A stretch of DNA of 64,000 bases. It comes from JACVRW01 sp963716215. Its GTDB lineage: Bacteria; Actinomycetota; Thermoleophilia; Solirubrobacterales; Thermoleophilaceae. Within the stretch, counting starts at the first letter, position 1. Each line of letters starts with the position of its first letter. Both the position numbers and the translations under genes were made by a program. Positions 46,111 through 54,424 of this stretch are shown here, in pieces. The stretch spans positions 3,596,001-3,660,000 of the forward strand of contig OY970298.1 of the NCBI GenBank assembly GCA_963716215.1. The letters are read 5' to 3'. The notes under the pieces are model-generated. The model was given only the letters and a program-made list of their open reading frames with translations, had not been told where the DNA came from and searched no databases.

Positions 46111-47187
46111 TCAGCCGGGGAGAGCGGCGGGCATCGGCCGCTCGACGGCCCGGCGTCCCCACTTCGCGCGCTCGGCGTAGTCCAGCAGGCGATCGAAGTA
46201 GTGCTCGACCGGCGGCGCGGGCGGGTGGCGGCGGTCCGCGAACCGGACCCTCATGGAGAAGTACGGGAAGAAGACCTCCATGCGCGCCAGCGCCTCACGC
46301 TTCGCGCGGCCCAGCCGCCTGAGCAGCAGGGGATGCACCAGCCGGCGGTACAGGCGCGGCGGGAACACCGGCGGCGAGGAGCGGCCGAAGCGCCGCGACG
46401 CGAGGTCCATCAGCCGCCCGACGGTCGTCGCGTTGCGCCCGGCGACGAGGTGGAAGGTGCCGTCGGGGCCGTGTGTGGCCAGGTCGTAGGCGGAGTCGGC
46501 CACGTAGTCGACCGGGACTACGTCGACCGGCGCCCGGCGCCGAGCCGGGAGGGCTGGGATCGACCCGCGCGCGAAGGCGCGCAGCGGCGCGTACAGCACG
46601 TTGAAGGACGAGGTCCAGCCCGTCCGGCTGTCGCCGACGATGATGCTCGGCCGCAGCACCTGGCACGGCAGGCCGGCGGCGCGCTCGCGCAGCATGCGCT
46701 CCGCCTCGAACTTGGAGCGCTCGTAGGGGTTGCGGAAGCTCTGGCCGACGTCGAGGGCGTCCTCGGCGAAGTGGCCGCGATGGGCCCCGGCGACGTACGC
46801 GGTGGAGACATAGGTGAGGCGCTCGAGCCCGTCACCACGCTGCGCGCAGCGCTCGGCCAGCTCCGTCACCCGACGCGTGCCCTCCACGTTGACGCTGCGC
46901 GACTCCTCGAGACCGAGCGAGAACGAAACCGAGGCGGCGCAGTGGATGACCGTCGTCACGCGCTCGGCCAGCGCGTCGGCGCGCGCGCCGTCGAGGCCGA
47001 GGCCGGGTCGCTCGACGTCGCCCGCCAGCGGGCTCAGGCGCTCGTGATCCGGCAGGCGTGCTGCGGCCGCGCCGTCGTCCTCGGCGCGCACGAGCGCATG
47101 CACGTGGCGATCGTCACGTTCGAGAAGGCGGGCGAGCAGCTCCTGGCCTACGAAGCCGGTCGCGCCGGTGAGAAGGACCTCCCCCAT
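46111..47187 (-). CDS. Extended SDR / thioester-reductase-like NAD(P)-dependent oxidoreductase
   Basis: 358 residues. Begins with Rossmann GATGFVGQELLARLL; an NAD_binding_4-type pattern follows (VTTVIHCAASVSFSLG, NVEGTRRVTELAERC, YVSTAYVAGAHRG, and YxxxK as PYERSKFEAERML). This resembles male-sterility/thioester reductases acting on fatty acyl or carrier-bound chains. Substrate unknown; C-terminal 60 residues are basic and specific to this protein. ATG 47187, only 16 bases from the divergent LuxR gene. Confidence 0.82.
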   Translation of the reverse strand: MGEVLLTGATGFVGQELLARLLERDDRHVHALVRAEDDGAAAARLPDHERLSPLAGDVERPGLGLDGARADALAERVTTVIHCAASVSFSLGLEESRSVNVEGTRRVTELAERCAQRGDGLERLTYVSTAYVAGAHRGHFAEDALDVGQSFRNPYERSKFEAERMLRERAAGLPCQVLRPSIIVGDSRTGWTSSFNVLYAPLRAFARGSIPALPARRRAPVDVVPVDYVADSAYDLATHGPDGTFHLVAGRNATTVGRLMDLASRRFGRSSPPVFPPRLYRRLVHPLLLRRLGRAKREALARMEVFFPYFSMRVRFADRRHPPAPPVEHYFDRLLDYAERAKWGRRAVERPMPAALPG

Positions 47188-47203
47188 CTAGGAACCGTCC
47201 CTG

Positions 47204-48868
47204 GTGGGCACCCCGGCTAAACATCGGCTCGACGGTAGGCTCACTCCCATCGACCTGGAACGTGGCCGCAAGTCCTTTGCGACCAGCGCGTGGCTGGATG
47301 CCTACGAGTCCATGTCCCGCGCCGATCGCTCGACCGCGCTGGGAGCCGACGACCTCGAGCTGCTGGCGACGTCCGCCTACATGCTCGGCCGCGACGACGA
47401 ATGGGCGCTTGCACTCGAGCGCGCCTACCAGGCCCACGTCGACGGCGCAGCCACGCAGCGCGCTGTGCGCTGTGCGTACTGGCTGTGCCTCAACCACGCG
47501 CTCCGAGGCCAGACGGCGCGCGCGAGCGGGTGGCTCGGCCGCGCGCAGCGCCTGCTCGACCGCGAGCCGGGCGAGTCCGTCGAGCGGGGCTACCTGCTGG
47601 TGCCGGTCGCCGCGCAGCGCGACGCGAGCGGCGACTTCGAGGCGGCCTACGCCACGGCGTCCGAGGCGGCCGAGATCGCCGGGCGGTTCGCGGACGCGGA
47701 GCTGCTCGCGATCGCCATGCACCAGCAGGGCAGCATGCTGGTGAAGCTCGGCCGGGTGGAGGACGGGATGGCACTGCTCGACGAGGCGATGGTGTCCGTG
47801 ACCAGCGGTGAGCTCTCCCCGATCGCGACCGGCCTGATCTATTGCAGCGTGATCGCGGGATGCCAGGAGGTGTTCGCGCTGCGCCGGGCGCATGAGTGGA
47901 CTCAAGCGCTGACGCACTGGTGCGCAGGGCAGCCCGAGATGGTGGCCTTCACCGGCACCTGCCTCGTGCATCGCGCCGAGATCATGCAGCTGCACGGCGC
48001 GTGGCCGGATGCGCTCGAGGAGGCCCGGCGCGCCGGCGAGCGCTGCGAGCAGCTGCGCGACTCGGCGGCGGCCGCCGAGGCGCTCTACCGCCAGGGGGAG
48101 GTCCACCGCCTGCAGGGCAGACCCGCCGAGGCCGAGGAGGCCTACCGCGAGGCCAGCCTGAGCGGGCGCGAGCCCCAGCCCGGGATGGCGCTCCTGCGAC
48201 TGGCCCAGGGCAACGCCGCGTCGTCGGCGGCCGCCATCCGCAGGGCGCTCGCTGAGCACGGCGCACCGCTGACCCGAGCCGCGCTGCTGCCCGCCGCCGT
48301 GGAGATCATGCTCGCCGCCGGCGAGGAGGGCGAGGCGCGCGCGGCCACCGACGAGCTGGAGCGCATCGCCGCCGACTTCGGCAGCGCGATGCTCGACGCG
48401 ATGGCGGCGCACGCGCGCGGCACGTTCGAGCTCGCGGGCGGCGACGGCGCCGCCGCGCTGGTGGCGCTGCGCCGGGCGTGTCAGAGCTGGCACGAGCTCG
48501 AGGCCCCCTACGAGGCCGCACGCTCGCGCGTGCTGGTGGCGCTCGCGTGCCGCGACCTGGGCGATCACGACGCCGCGGCGCTGGAGCTGGACGCCGCCGG
48601 CGCCACGTTCGACCGGCTCGGCGCGGCCCCCGACCTCGACCGCCTCCAGGAGCTGAACCCCACCCCCGAAGCCGCCCACGGGCTGACCGGGCGCGAGCTG
48701 CAGGTGCTGCGACTGGTGGCGGGCGGTGCCACCAACAAGGCGATCGCCACCGAGCTCGTGCTGAGCGAGCGCACCGTCGACCGCCACGTGAGCAACATCT
48801 TCGCCAAGGTGCGCGTGTCGTCGCGCACCGCAGCGACGGCCTGGGCGTACGAGCACGACGTCGTCTGA
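47204..48868 (+). CDS. LuxR-type transcriptional regulator with TPR-like sensor region
   Basis: 554 residues if started at GTG 47204; the first 15 or so look non-coding and the family usually starts near LERGRKSFATSAWLDAY, so the true start may lie further in (next ATG 47312). Helical TPR-like repeats fill residues 20-480. The C-terminal LuxR helix-turn-helix (about 490-550) is LTGRELQVLRLVAGGATNKAIATELVLSERTVDRHVSNIF. There is no ATPase domain. Regulated target unknown; the divergent SDR is the obvious candidate. Confidence 0.85.
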   Translation: MGTPAKHRLDGRLTPIDLERGRKSFATSAWLDAYESMSRADRSTALGADDLELLATSAYMLGRDDEWALALERAYQAHVDGAATQRAVRCAYWLCLNHALRGQTARASGWLGRAQRLLDREPGESVERGYLLVPVAAQRDASGDFEAAYATASEAAEIAGRFADAELLAIAMHQQGSMLVKLGRVEDGMALLDEAMVSVTSGELSPIATGLIYCSVIAGCQEVFALRRAHEWTQALTHWCAGQPEMVAFTGTCLVHRAEIMQLHGAWPDALEEARRAGERCEQLRDSAAAAEALYRQGEVHRLQGRPAEAEEAYREASLSGREPQPGMALLRLAQGNAASSAAAIRRALAEHGAPLTRAALLPAAVEIMLAAGEEGEARAATDELERIAADFGSAMLDAMAAHARGTFELAGGDGAAALVALRRACQSWHELEAPYEAARSRVLVALACRDLGDHDAAALELDAAGATFDRLGAAPDLDRLQELNPTPEAAHGLTGRELQVLRLVAGGATNKAIATELVLSERTVDRHVSNIFAKVRVSSRTAATAWAYEHDVV

Positions 48869-48888
48869 CCGACGTCGCCGGCGTCGAC

Positions 48889-49896
48889 CTAGGCCACGAC
48901 CTCCATCCCGACCAGGTCCTCCTCGGACGCGGCGCGGGGGTTCTCCACCGCCAGCACTGCCTCGAGCGCCGCGATCGCCACGGCCAGCTGCGACAGGTCC
49001 GGCTCGCGCGTGGTCAGGCGCTGCAGCTGCATGCCCGGCCACATCAGCACCCGCGCCCAGCGCTTGGTGCGATTGCGGCCGAACCACTTGATCAGCTCGA
49101 AGGCCAGGCCCGCGACGATCGGGATGCCGAGCACGCGCGAGGCGAACAGCATCGGCCAGTCCAGCTTGCCGAGCGGGGCGAACACGAAGATGGCCACGAT
49201 CATCACCAGCAGCAGGAAGCTGGTCCCGCAGCGCGGGTGGAAGCGCGAGTAGCGCTGGGCGTTCTCTGGAGTCAGCGGCTCGCCCGCCTCGTAGCACGAG
49301 ATCGTCTTGTGCTCGGCGCCGTGGTACTGGAAGACGCGCTGGAGGTCCGGCATCCGCGAGATCAGCCACAGGTAGGCCAGGAAGATCGAGATGCGCACGA
49401 GCTTCTCGATGATCACGAACACGACCGAGTTGGGGATCGAGTCCGCGAACAGGTTGGTCAGCCCGGCCGGCAGCAGGAAGAACAGCCCGACCGCGAACAG
49501 CAGCGCGAAGATGATCGTGCCGACCCAGGCGCCGCCGCCGATCTCCTGCTTGTCGCCGTCGTCGCCGGGCGGCACCTGCGCGTTGGCGGAGATGCCGAGC
49601 GCGCGGAAGCCGATCTTGAGCGACTCGCCGAGCGCGACCACGCCGCGCACGACCGGGAGCCGCAGCAGCCGGTGGCGCTTGCTCCACGACACGAGCGGCT
49701 CGGAGATCACCTCGATCTCGCCCTTGGCGCCCTCCTTCGAGTCGGGGCCGCCGGCGGCGAGCTGCTCCTCGGACGGCTTGCGGACCGCGACCGCCCAGGT
49801 CGAGATGCCACGCATCATCACGCCCTCGAGCACGGCCTGGCCGCCGATCGGCGCGTCCTTGGTGGCCTCCCTCAGGTGGTCAGGGGCGTCGCTCAC
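48889..49896 (-). CDS. DUF1385 family membrane protein (YqhQ-like)
   Basis: 335 residues from GTG 49896; a longer start at 49992 adds a non-conserved segment. DUF1385 signatures: PIGGQAVLEGVMMRG near the N-terminus and YHGAEHKTISCYE in the middle, then HPRCGTSFLLLV. Three to four TM helices. The family is widespread in Gram-positives, often near rpmE and prfA as here, but its function is not known. The C-terminal portion QLQRLTTREPD is typical. Confidence 0.9.
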   Translation of the reverse strand: MSDAPDHLREATKDAPIGGQAVLEGVMMRGISTWAVAVRKPSEEQLAAGGPDSKEGAKGEIEVISEPLVSWSKRHRLLRLPVVRGVVALGESLKIGFRALGISANAQVPPGDDGDKQEIGGGAWVGTIIFALLFAVGLFFLLPAGLTNLFADSIPNSVVFVIIEKLVRISIFLAYLWLISRMPDLQRVFQYHGAEHKTISCYEAGEPLTPENAQRYSRFHPRCGTSFLLLVMIVAIFVFAPLGKLDWPMLFASRVLGIPIVAGLAFELIKWFGRNRTKRWARVLMWPGMQLQRLTTREPDLSQLAVAIAALEAVLAVENPRAASEEDLVGMEVVA

Positions 49897-49930
49897 CTCC
49901 CCGATGGTATCGGCGCCCCGCCGGGCCGCC

Positions 49931-50669
49931 TTAGCGCGGCCGCAAGTCGGCGCAGGCGACCTCGCGCGAGTTGTCGCCCTCGGACGACTCAACGATCACC
50001 CCGTCGGGATCCGCAACCGCGGCGACGGAGCGAGTGCACGCGGGCCCCTGGAAGGTGAGCAGCTGGCGGCGGGCCGGCGGCAGCACGGGCACCGTCACCC
50101 CCTCCACCTCGACCCCGTCGACGAGCAGCCGCACCGGCACGCCGGTGGCGGGCGCGATGCCCTCGTTGGTCACCAGCACGCGGTAGCGCACGACGCCCTG
50201 GCCGATCGCCTTGCTGCTCACGGGCGTGGCGGTGAGGTTGGGCAGCACGTCGTACTGGCGGCACGGCGGGGAGCGGCGACGGGCGGTCTCGATCAGCTCG
50301 CCGTCGGCGGCGTACCAGCGGAAGTCGACCTGGGCCCGGTAGAGCGAGCCCTGCTCCAACCCGCGCACCACCTGGCGGTACGCGAACGCCGGCACGCCGG
50401 AGCGCGACCTGCGCCAGCGCCCCAGCCCGGGTGCCTTGACGGCGTGGAAGCCCGCCGCGGACTTCTCCAGCAGCGCGAAAGCGCAGCCACATGCGCTCGC
50501 TGCCGTCGATCTGGCGCATGCGCGCGACGAAGAGCGCCGAGGAGTCCTCCACCGAGCAGTCGCTCACCTTCACCGTCGCGGGCAGGCGTGCGCCGCCGGC
50601 CGCAGGGGCCGTCGCGACCGCTGTGAGAGCGGCCACGAGCACCGACGCTGTCAGGAGCCTGCGGAGCAT
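49931..50669 (-). pseudogene. Secreted CARDB-like protein, broken by one frameshift
   Basis: Starts at ATG 50669 with a signal peptide (MLRRLLTASVLVAALTAVAT), then TVKVSDCSVEDSSALFVARM. The frame fails near 50476-50479 (GAAA on the + strand). Dropping one base joins MWLRF to ALLEKSAAGFHAVKAPG and then to PAFAYRQVVRGLEQGSLYRAQVDFRW and an Ig-like CARDB region (VVRYRVLVTNEGIAPATGVPVRLLVDGV). Intact length would be about 245 residues. Function unknown; CARDB domains act in adhesion or as surface modules. Confidence 0.7.
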
Positions 50670-50712
50670 GCTCCGTGTGAACAGGTCGTAGGGGCGCGAG
50701 TTGCGCAGTCGG

Positions 50713-50919
50713 CTAGCGGCCGGCGCGCGCGGCGCGGCGGCGGAAGCGCTCCACCCGGCCGCCGGTGTCGACCAGCTTCTGACGCCCGGTGTAGAACGGG
50801 TGGCAGTTGGAGCAGATCTCGACGTGCAGCTCGGGCTTGGTGGAGCGAGTCCAGAACTCGTTGCCGCAGGTGCAGCGCACGTGGGCCGGCACGTAATCGG
50901 GGTGGATTTCCGTCTTCAT
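50713..50919 (-). CDS. rpmE: Ribosomal protein L31
   Basis: 68 residues. Zinc-ribbon form with Cys16, Cys18, Cys36 and Cys39 (VRCTCGNEF and EICSNCHPFYTGRQKLVDTGGRVERF). Contains zinc, so it is the Zn-replete C+ type. Part of the 50S subunit. ATG 50919 is 13 bases after gpsA. Confidence 0.97.
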   Translation of the reverse strand: MKTEIHPDYVPAHVRCTCGNEFWTRSTKPELHVEICSNCHPFYTGRQKLVDTGGRVERFRRRAARAGR

Positions 50920-50932
50920 CGCCTCTCCGAGT

Positions 50933-51979
50933 CTAGCGACGCCGCAACCAAGCCCGAAGCCGCCCCCACCAGGTCGAGGGGCGCGAGAAGCGCGCCGGTG
51001 CCGGCTGCTTGGCGCGCACCATCGCGATCCACTCGTCGAGCGGCATCGACCCCTCGATCAGGCGTGCCAGCGCGGACACCACCGGCGCCTCCAGCCGCTT
51101 CCCCTCGATCGCGTGGGCGAGCAGGCGCACGGTCTCGAGCGCCTCGACCGCCTGGCCGATCCGCCCGGGGATCTCATCGGCCGGCACCCCCTCGGCGAGC
51201 AGCTCGCCGGCGCTGCGGTTGCGCGAGGTCGGCGCGAGCGCGGTCGCGACCAGGTCGCCCGTGCCCGCGCGGCCCACGAACGTGCGCGCGTGCCCCCCGC
51301 TGGCCCGCGCAAGCGCCAGCACCTCGAGGAAGATGTCCGCCGCCGCCATCCCGGCCGCGTTGAGACCTTGGGCCTGCGTGGCCCCGACCGCGACCGCCGC
51401 CACGTTCTTCGCGACGCCGGCCAGCTCCACTCCCACCGGATCGTCGGACACCTCGCACACGACCCCCGCGCGCTGGAAGGCCTCGGCCACGTCGTGGGCG
51501 AGCGCCTCGGAGCGCGAGGCGCACACCAGGCCGGCGCCGGACTCGACCATCTCTCGTGCGTGGGCGGGCCCGCCCACGCACGCCACCCGCTCCGCGCCGA
51601 ACACGGCTTCCAGGGCGATCGTGGCCGGCAGCCCGTCCGGCGGCACGAGGCCCTTGGCGAGCGAGACGATGCCCGCGCGCGGCGAGACGCTCAGCCCGCC
51701 GAGGTCGACGAGCGCCTCTGGCAGCGTCTTCGACGGAACGGCCAGGAACACGAGGTCGGAGTGCGACAGCTGGTCCTGAGCGGCGGCCAGAGCCCGGATC
51801 CTGAGGTCGCGCGGCAGCTCGACGCCGGGCAGGTAGCGCTCGTTGATGCGAGTGCGCCCGAGCGCGTCGGCCTGCTGCTCGGTGCGGCACAGCAGGGAGG
51901 TGCGCAGCCCGGCCCGCATGAGCAGCACCGCGACCGCGGTGCCGAATGAGCCGGCGCCTACGACCGTCGCGCGGCGGGG
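50933..51979 (-). CDS. gpsA: Glycerol-3-phosphate dehydrogenase [NAD(P)+] GpsA, start codon not visible
   Basis: About 348 residues. The full NAD site VVGAGSFGTAVAVLLMRAG is encoded, followed by VFLAVPSKTLPEAL, SLAKGLVP, the substrate Lys in VELAGVAKNVAAVAVG and GRAGTGDLVATA. Yet no ATG, GTG, TTG or CTG lies in frame between the stop at 52010-52012 and this motif; the first GTG (51928) is inside the helix after the NAD loop. The start given here is the conserved RRATVVGAG region. A lost base before CCCCGCC or a non-canonical start is possible. C-terminal tail is basic. Confidence 0.85.
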   Translation of the reverse strand, partial: PRRATVVGAGSFGTAVAVLLMRAGLRTSLLCRTEQQADALGRTRINERYLPGVELPRDLRIRALAAAQDQLSHSDLVFLAVPSKTLPEALVDLGGLSVSPRAGIVSLAKGLVPPDGLPATIALEAVFGAERVACVGGPAHAREMVESGAGLVCASRSEALAHDVAEAFQRAGVVCEVSDDPVGVELAGVAKNVAAVAVGATQAQGLNAAGMAAADIFLEVLALARASGGHARTFVGRAGTGDLVATALAPTSRNRSAGELLAEGVPADEIPGRIGQAVEALETVRLLAHAIEGKRLEAPVVSALARLIEGSMPLDEWIAMVRAKQPAPARFSRPSTWWGRLRAWLRRR

Positions 51980-52056
51980 ATGCTGACCCGGGTAGCGGAT
52001 GGCGGCAGGCTACGGGACCGGCGCCTGCGTGGCCCGCACCGCCCGATTTGGCTATT

Positions 52057-52078
52057 TTCTCTGACTGTGGTCAGAGAA
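52057..52078. promoter_or_regulatory. Perfect palindrome overlapping the MarR-GNAT start codon
   Basis: TTCTCTGAC (52057-52065) and GTCAGAGAA (52070-52078) are exact inverse copies around TGTG. The GTG start of the MarR-GNAT gene (52067) lies in the centre. Nine-base arms and this spacing fit a MarR dimer site, so autoregulation is likely. Transcription would have to start at or very close to the start codon, suggesting a leaderless mRNA. Confidence 0.65.
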
Positions 52079-52957
52079 CCGGACATTGCCGCCGTCCGCG
52101 CCTTCAACCGGCTGGTCACCCGCCAGGTCGGAGCGCTCAACGACCGCTACCTCGGCCGCCGCCCTCTGGGGGAGTCGCGTGTGCTGTTCGAGATCGGGCC
52201 CGACGGAGCGACTCCTCGCGATGTGCGGGCCCGGCTGGGGCTGGACTCCGGCTACCTCTCGCGCATGCTCCGCTCACTCCAGCGCGATGGCTTGGTCGAA
52301 ACGCGCCCGAATCCGGCCGACGGGCGCACCAAGCGCCTGTCCCTCACGCGGGCCGGGGTCGCGGAGATGCGCGAGCTCGACCGCATCTCGGATGAGCTGG
52401 CGGCGTCGGCGCTGGAGCCCCTCTCCGACGAGCAACGCGCCCGGCTGCTCCGTGCCCAGGGCGAGGTGAGGCGACTCCTTGCGATCTCGATGATCAGCAT
52501 CGCTCCCGAGGACCCGGCATCGGCCGACGCGAGGTGGTGCCTGGCGCACTATTTCGGCGAGCTCGCCGAGCGCTTCGAGGAGCCGTTCGAGCCGGCGCGC
52601 ACCTTGCCGGCGGATGCCGCGGACCTGATCCCACCGGTTGGTGCGTTCCTGCTCGCGCGCATCAACTCGCAGCCCGCCGGGTGCGGAGCGCTCAAGACGC
52701 TGGGCCCGAACGTCGGCGAGATCATGCGCATGTGGGTGGACCGGCCCCACCGCGGCCTGGGGATCGGTGCCCGCATCCTCGAAGAGCTGGAGCAGCACGC
52801 GCGCGCCCTCGGACTTCGGAAGGTTCGGCTCTACACGAATCGCTCGCTGGGAGAGGCGAAGGCCATGTATCGGGCCCACGGCTATGTGGAGATCGCCCGC
52901 TACAACGACGACCCCTACGCCAACCACTGGTTCGAGAAACGGCTGCGGTCAGGGTGA
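52067..52957 (+). CDS. MarR regulator fused to GNAT acetyltransferase
   Basis: 296 residues from GTG 52067. N-terminal 150: MarR winged helix with TPRDVRARLGLDSGYLSRMLRSLQRDGLVETRPNPADGRTKRLSLT. C-terminal 140: GNAT fold with the acetyl-CoA loop WVDRPHRGLGIGARILEELEQHA and YTNRSLGEAKAMYRAHGYVEI. The fusion is known in bacteria; targets of the acetyltransferase are not defined. It overlaps the convergent MFS gene by nine bases. A palindrome spans its start. Confidence 0.9.
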   Translation: MVREPDIAAVRAFNRLVTRQVGALNDRYLGRRPLGESRVLFEIGPDGATPRDVRARLGLDSGYLSRMLRSLQRDGLVETRPNPADGRTKRLSLTRAGVAEMRELDRISDELAASALEPLSDEQRARLLRAQGEVRRLLAISMISIAPEDPASADARWCLAHYFGELAERFEEPFEPARTLPADAADLIPPVGAFLLARINSQPAGCGALKTLGPNVGEIMRMWVDRPHRGLGIGARILEELEQHARALGLRKVRLYTNRSLGEAKAMYRAHGYVEIARYNDDPYANHWFEKRLRSG

Positions 52958-54358
52958 GCCGGCCGGCGCGGGCAGCCGCTCCCGCACCAGCCGATCTGCC
53001 GCCTGCCCGCTGCCCACGTGGCCGGTCACGACCTCGATGAACGGCTCCGCCTCGATCGCGTAGACGATCGCGGCATCGTTGGCGGTGACGGTGGCGGTGC
53101 ACGGCACCCCTCGAAGCAGCGAGATCTCCCCCACGCCGTCTCCGCGCCCGACGGTCGCGATCGCGAGCGACGCGCGCGAGACCTCCAGCGTGCCGTCGGC
53201 GATCACGTAGGAATGCGAGCCCGTCTGGCCCTCTTCGATGATGCGCTGGCCGGGGCCGAGCGGCATGCGCGTGAGCGCGCGGGCGAGCCCCTCGAGGGTC
53301 GGCGCGCCGAGCGACTCGAAGATCGACACCGAGCGCAGTAGGGCGCACTCCACGACCGGTACGTCGGCGTTGGCGTCGACCTGGCCGAGCCGGTTCCACG
53401 AGACCAGCAGCACCAGCGGCAGCACGACCGCGAGGCCCGCCATCGCCGTGTCGGGTCCCAGCAGCACGACCAGCCCGGAGGCCAGCAGCGAGCCGCCGGC
53501 GAGCGCGATCGAGTCGAGCGTCTCGAGCAGGCCGAAGACCCGGGCCAGCACGTCGCTCGGCGCCGTGCGCTGGAGCAGCGTGCGGGCCGCCACGTCGAGC
53601 ACGGTCCGGGCGGTGCCGGCAAGGGCCAGCAGCAGGAAAGCCACGACCACGCCCGCGCCGAGCCCGACGCCGAGGAAGGCGGCGCTCAACACCAGCGCCG
53701 AGGCCACGACGGCCGGGGCGAGCCGCGCGCGGCCGACGAGGCCCACCGTCGCGACGATGCCGAGCACCCCGCCGGCGCCGAACGCCGCGTTCACGTAGCC
53801 GGCACCCGAGCCGCCCAGGTCCAGTACGTCGACCGCGAGCACGACGAACAGCACGTCGAGCACGCTCATGCTCTCGGTCCAGCCGCAGACGACGTTGGTG
53901 GCCGTCAGCTCGTCGACGCTGCGCACCAGCGACGGCACGAGCACGGCCTGCGCCGGGCGGGTGACGGTGGTGGCGCTGGCCGCCAGGGCGGCGAACAGGT
54001 AGGCGGCGAGCGGCGGTGCCCCGGAGATCATTACCACGGCGGTCGCGCCCATCGTGACCGCCTGTGCGACGTACCCGAGCGCCAGCACCCGCCCGGGGTC
54101 GTGGCGGTCGGCGAGCGTGGCCGCGAACGGCGCGGCGAGGGCGGAGGGGGCGAGCTGGATCAGCGCGACGAGACCGGCCTCGGTGGCGCCGCCCTGCTCG
54201 TAGGCGTACACGAGCATGGCGATCCAGACGCCCCATTCGGCCGCGTTGAAGCCGGCGAACGCCAGCTGGAGACGCCGCAGATCGGAGCTGCCGAGCCCCG
54301 CGCCGAGCACGTCCCGAATCTGGCGGGCATGGGCCAGCAGCCCGGAGACTCGACTCAC
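52949..54358 (-). CDS. MFS transporter fused to a cyclic nucleotide-binding-like domain
   Basis: 469 residues from GTG 54358. About ten to twelve TM helices (residues 30-345) of the enterobactin-exporter/MFS_3 type; FAATLADRHDPGRVLALGY matches motif A. Residues about 350-465 form a cNMP-binding-like beta-roll: ECALLRSVSIFESLGAPTLEGLARALTRMPLGPGQRIIEEGQTG, then VGRGDGVGEISLLRGVPCTATVTA. The phosphate cassette (GEISLLRGVPCTATV) lacks the usual RxA pair in places, so ligand identity is uncertain. Substrate unknown. Confidence 0.85.
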   Translation of the reverse strand: MSRVSGLLAHARQIRDVLGAGLGSSDLRRLQLAFAGFNAAEWGVWIAMLVYAYEQGGATEAGLVALIQLAPSALAAPFAATLADRHDPGRVLALGYVAQAVTMGATAVVMISGAPPLAAYLFAALAASATTVTRPAQAVLVPSLVRSVDELTATNVVCGWTESMSVLDVLFVVLAVDVLDLGGSGAGYVNAAFGAGGVLGIVATVGLVGRARLAPAVVASALVLSAAFLGVGLGAGVVVAFLLLALAGTARTVLDVAARTLLQRTAPSDVLARVFGLLETLDSIALAGGSLLASGLVVLLGPDTAMAGLAVVLPLVLLVSWNRLGQVDANADVPVVECALLRSVSIFESLGAPTLEGLARALTRMPLGPGQRIIEEGQTGSHSYVIADGTLEVSRASLAIATVGRGDGVGEISLLRGVPCTATVTANDAAIVYAIEAEPFIEVVTGHVGSGQAADRLVRERLPAPAGSP

Positions 54359-54424
54359 ATCGGTCCCACGGTGGTTGCGCGACCCTAATCGAAGCTGTGG
54401 CGAGGCCGCGAGGGGTTTGCCACA

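Noticed and set aside
46111..48868. SDR plus LuxR pair as a possible biosynthetic gene cluster
   Set aside because: No synthase, carrier protein or tailoring genes nearby; the surroundings are translation housekeeping genes.
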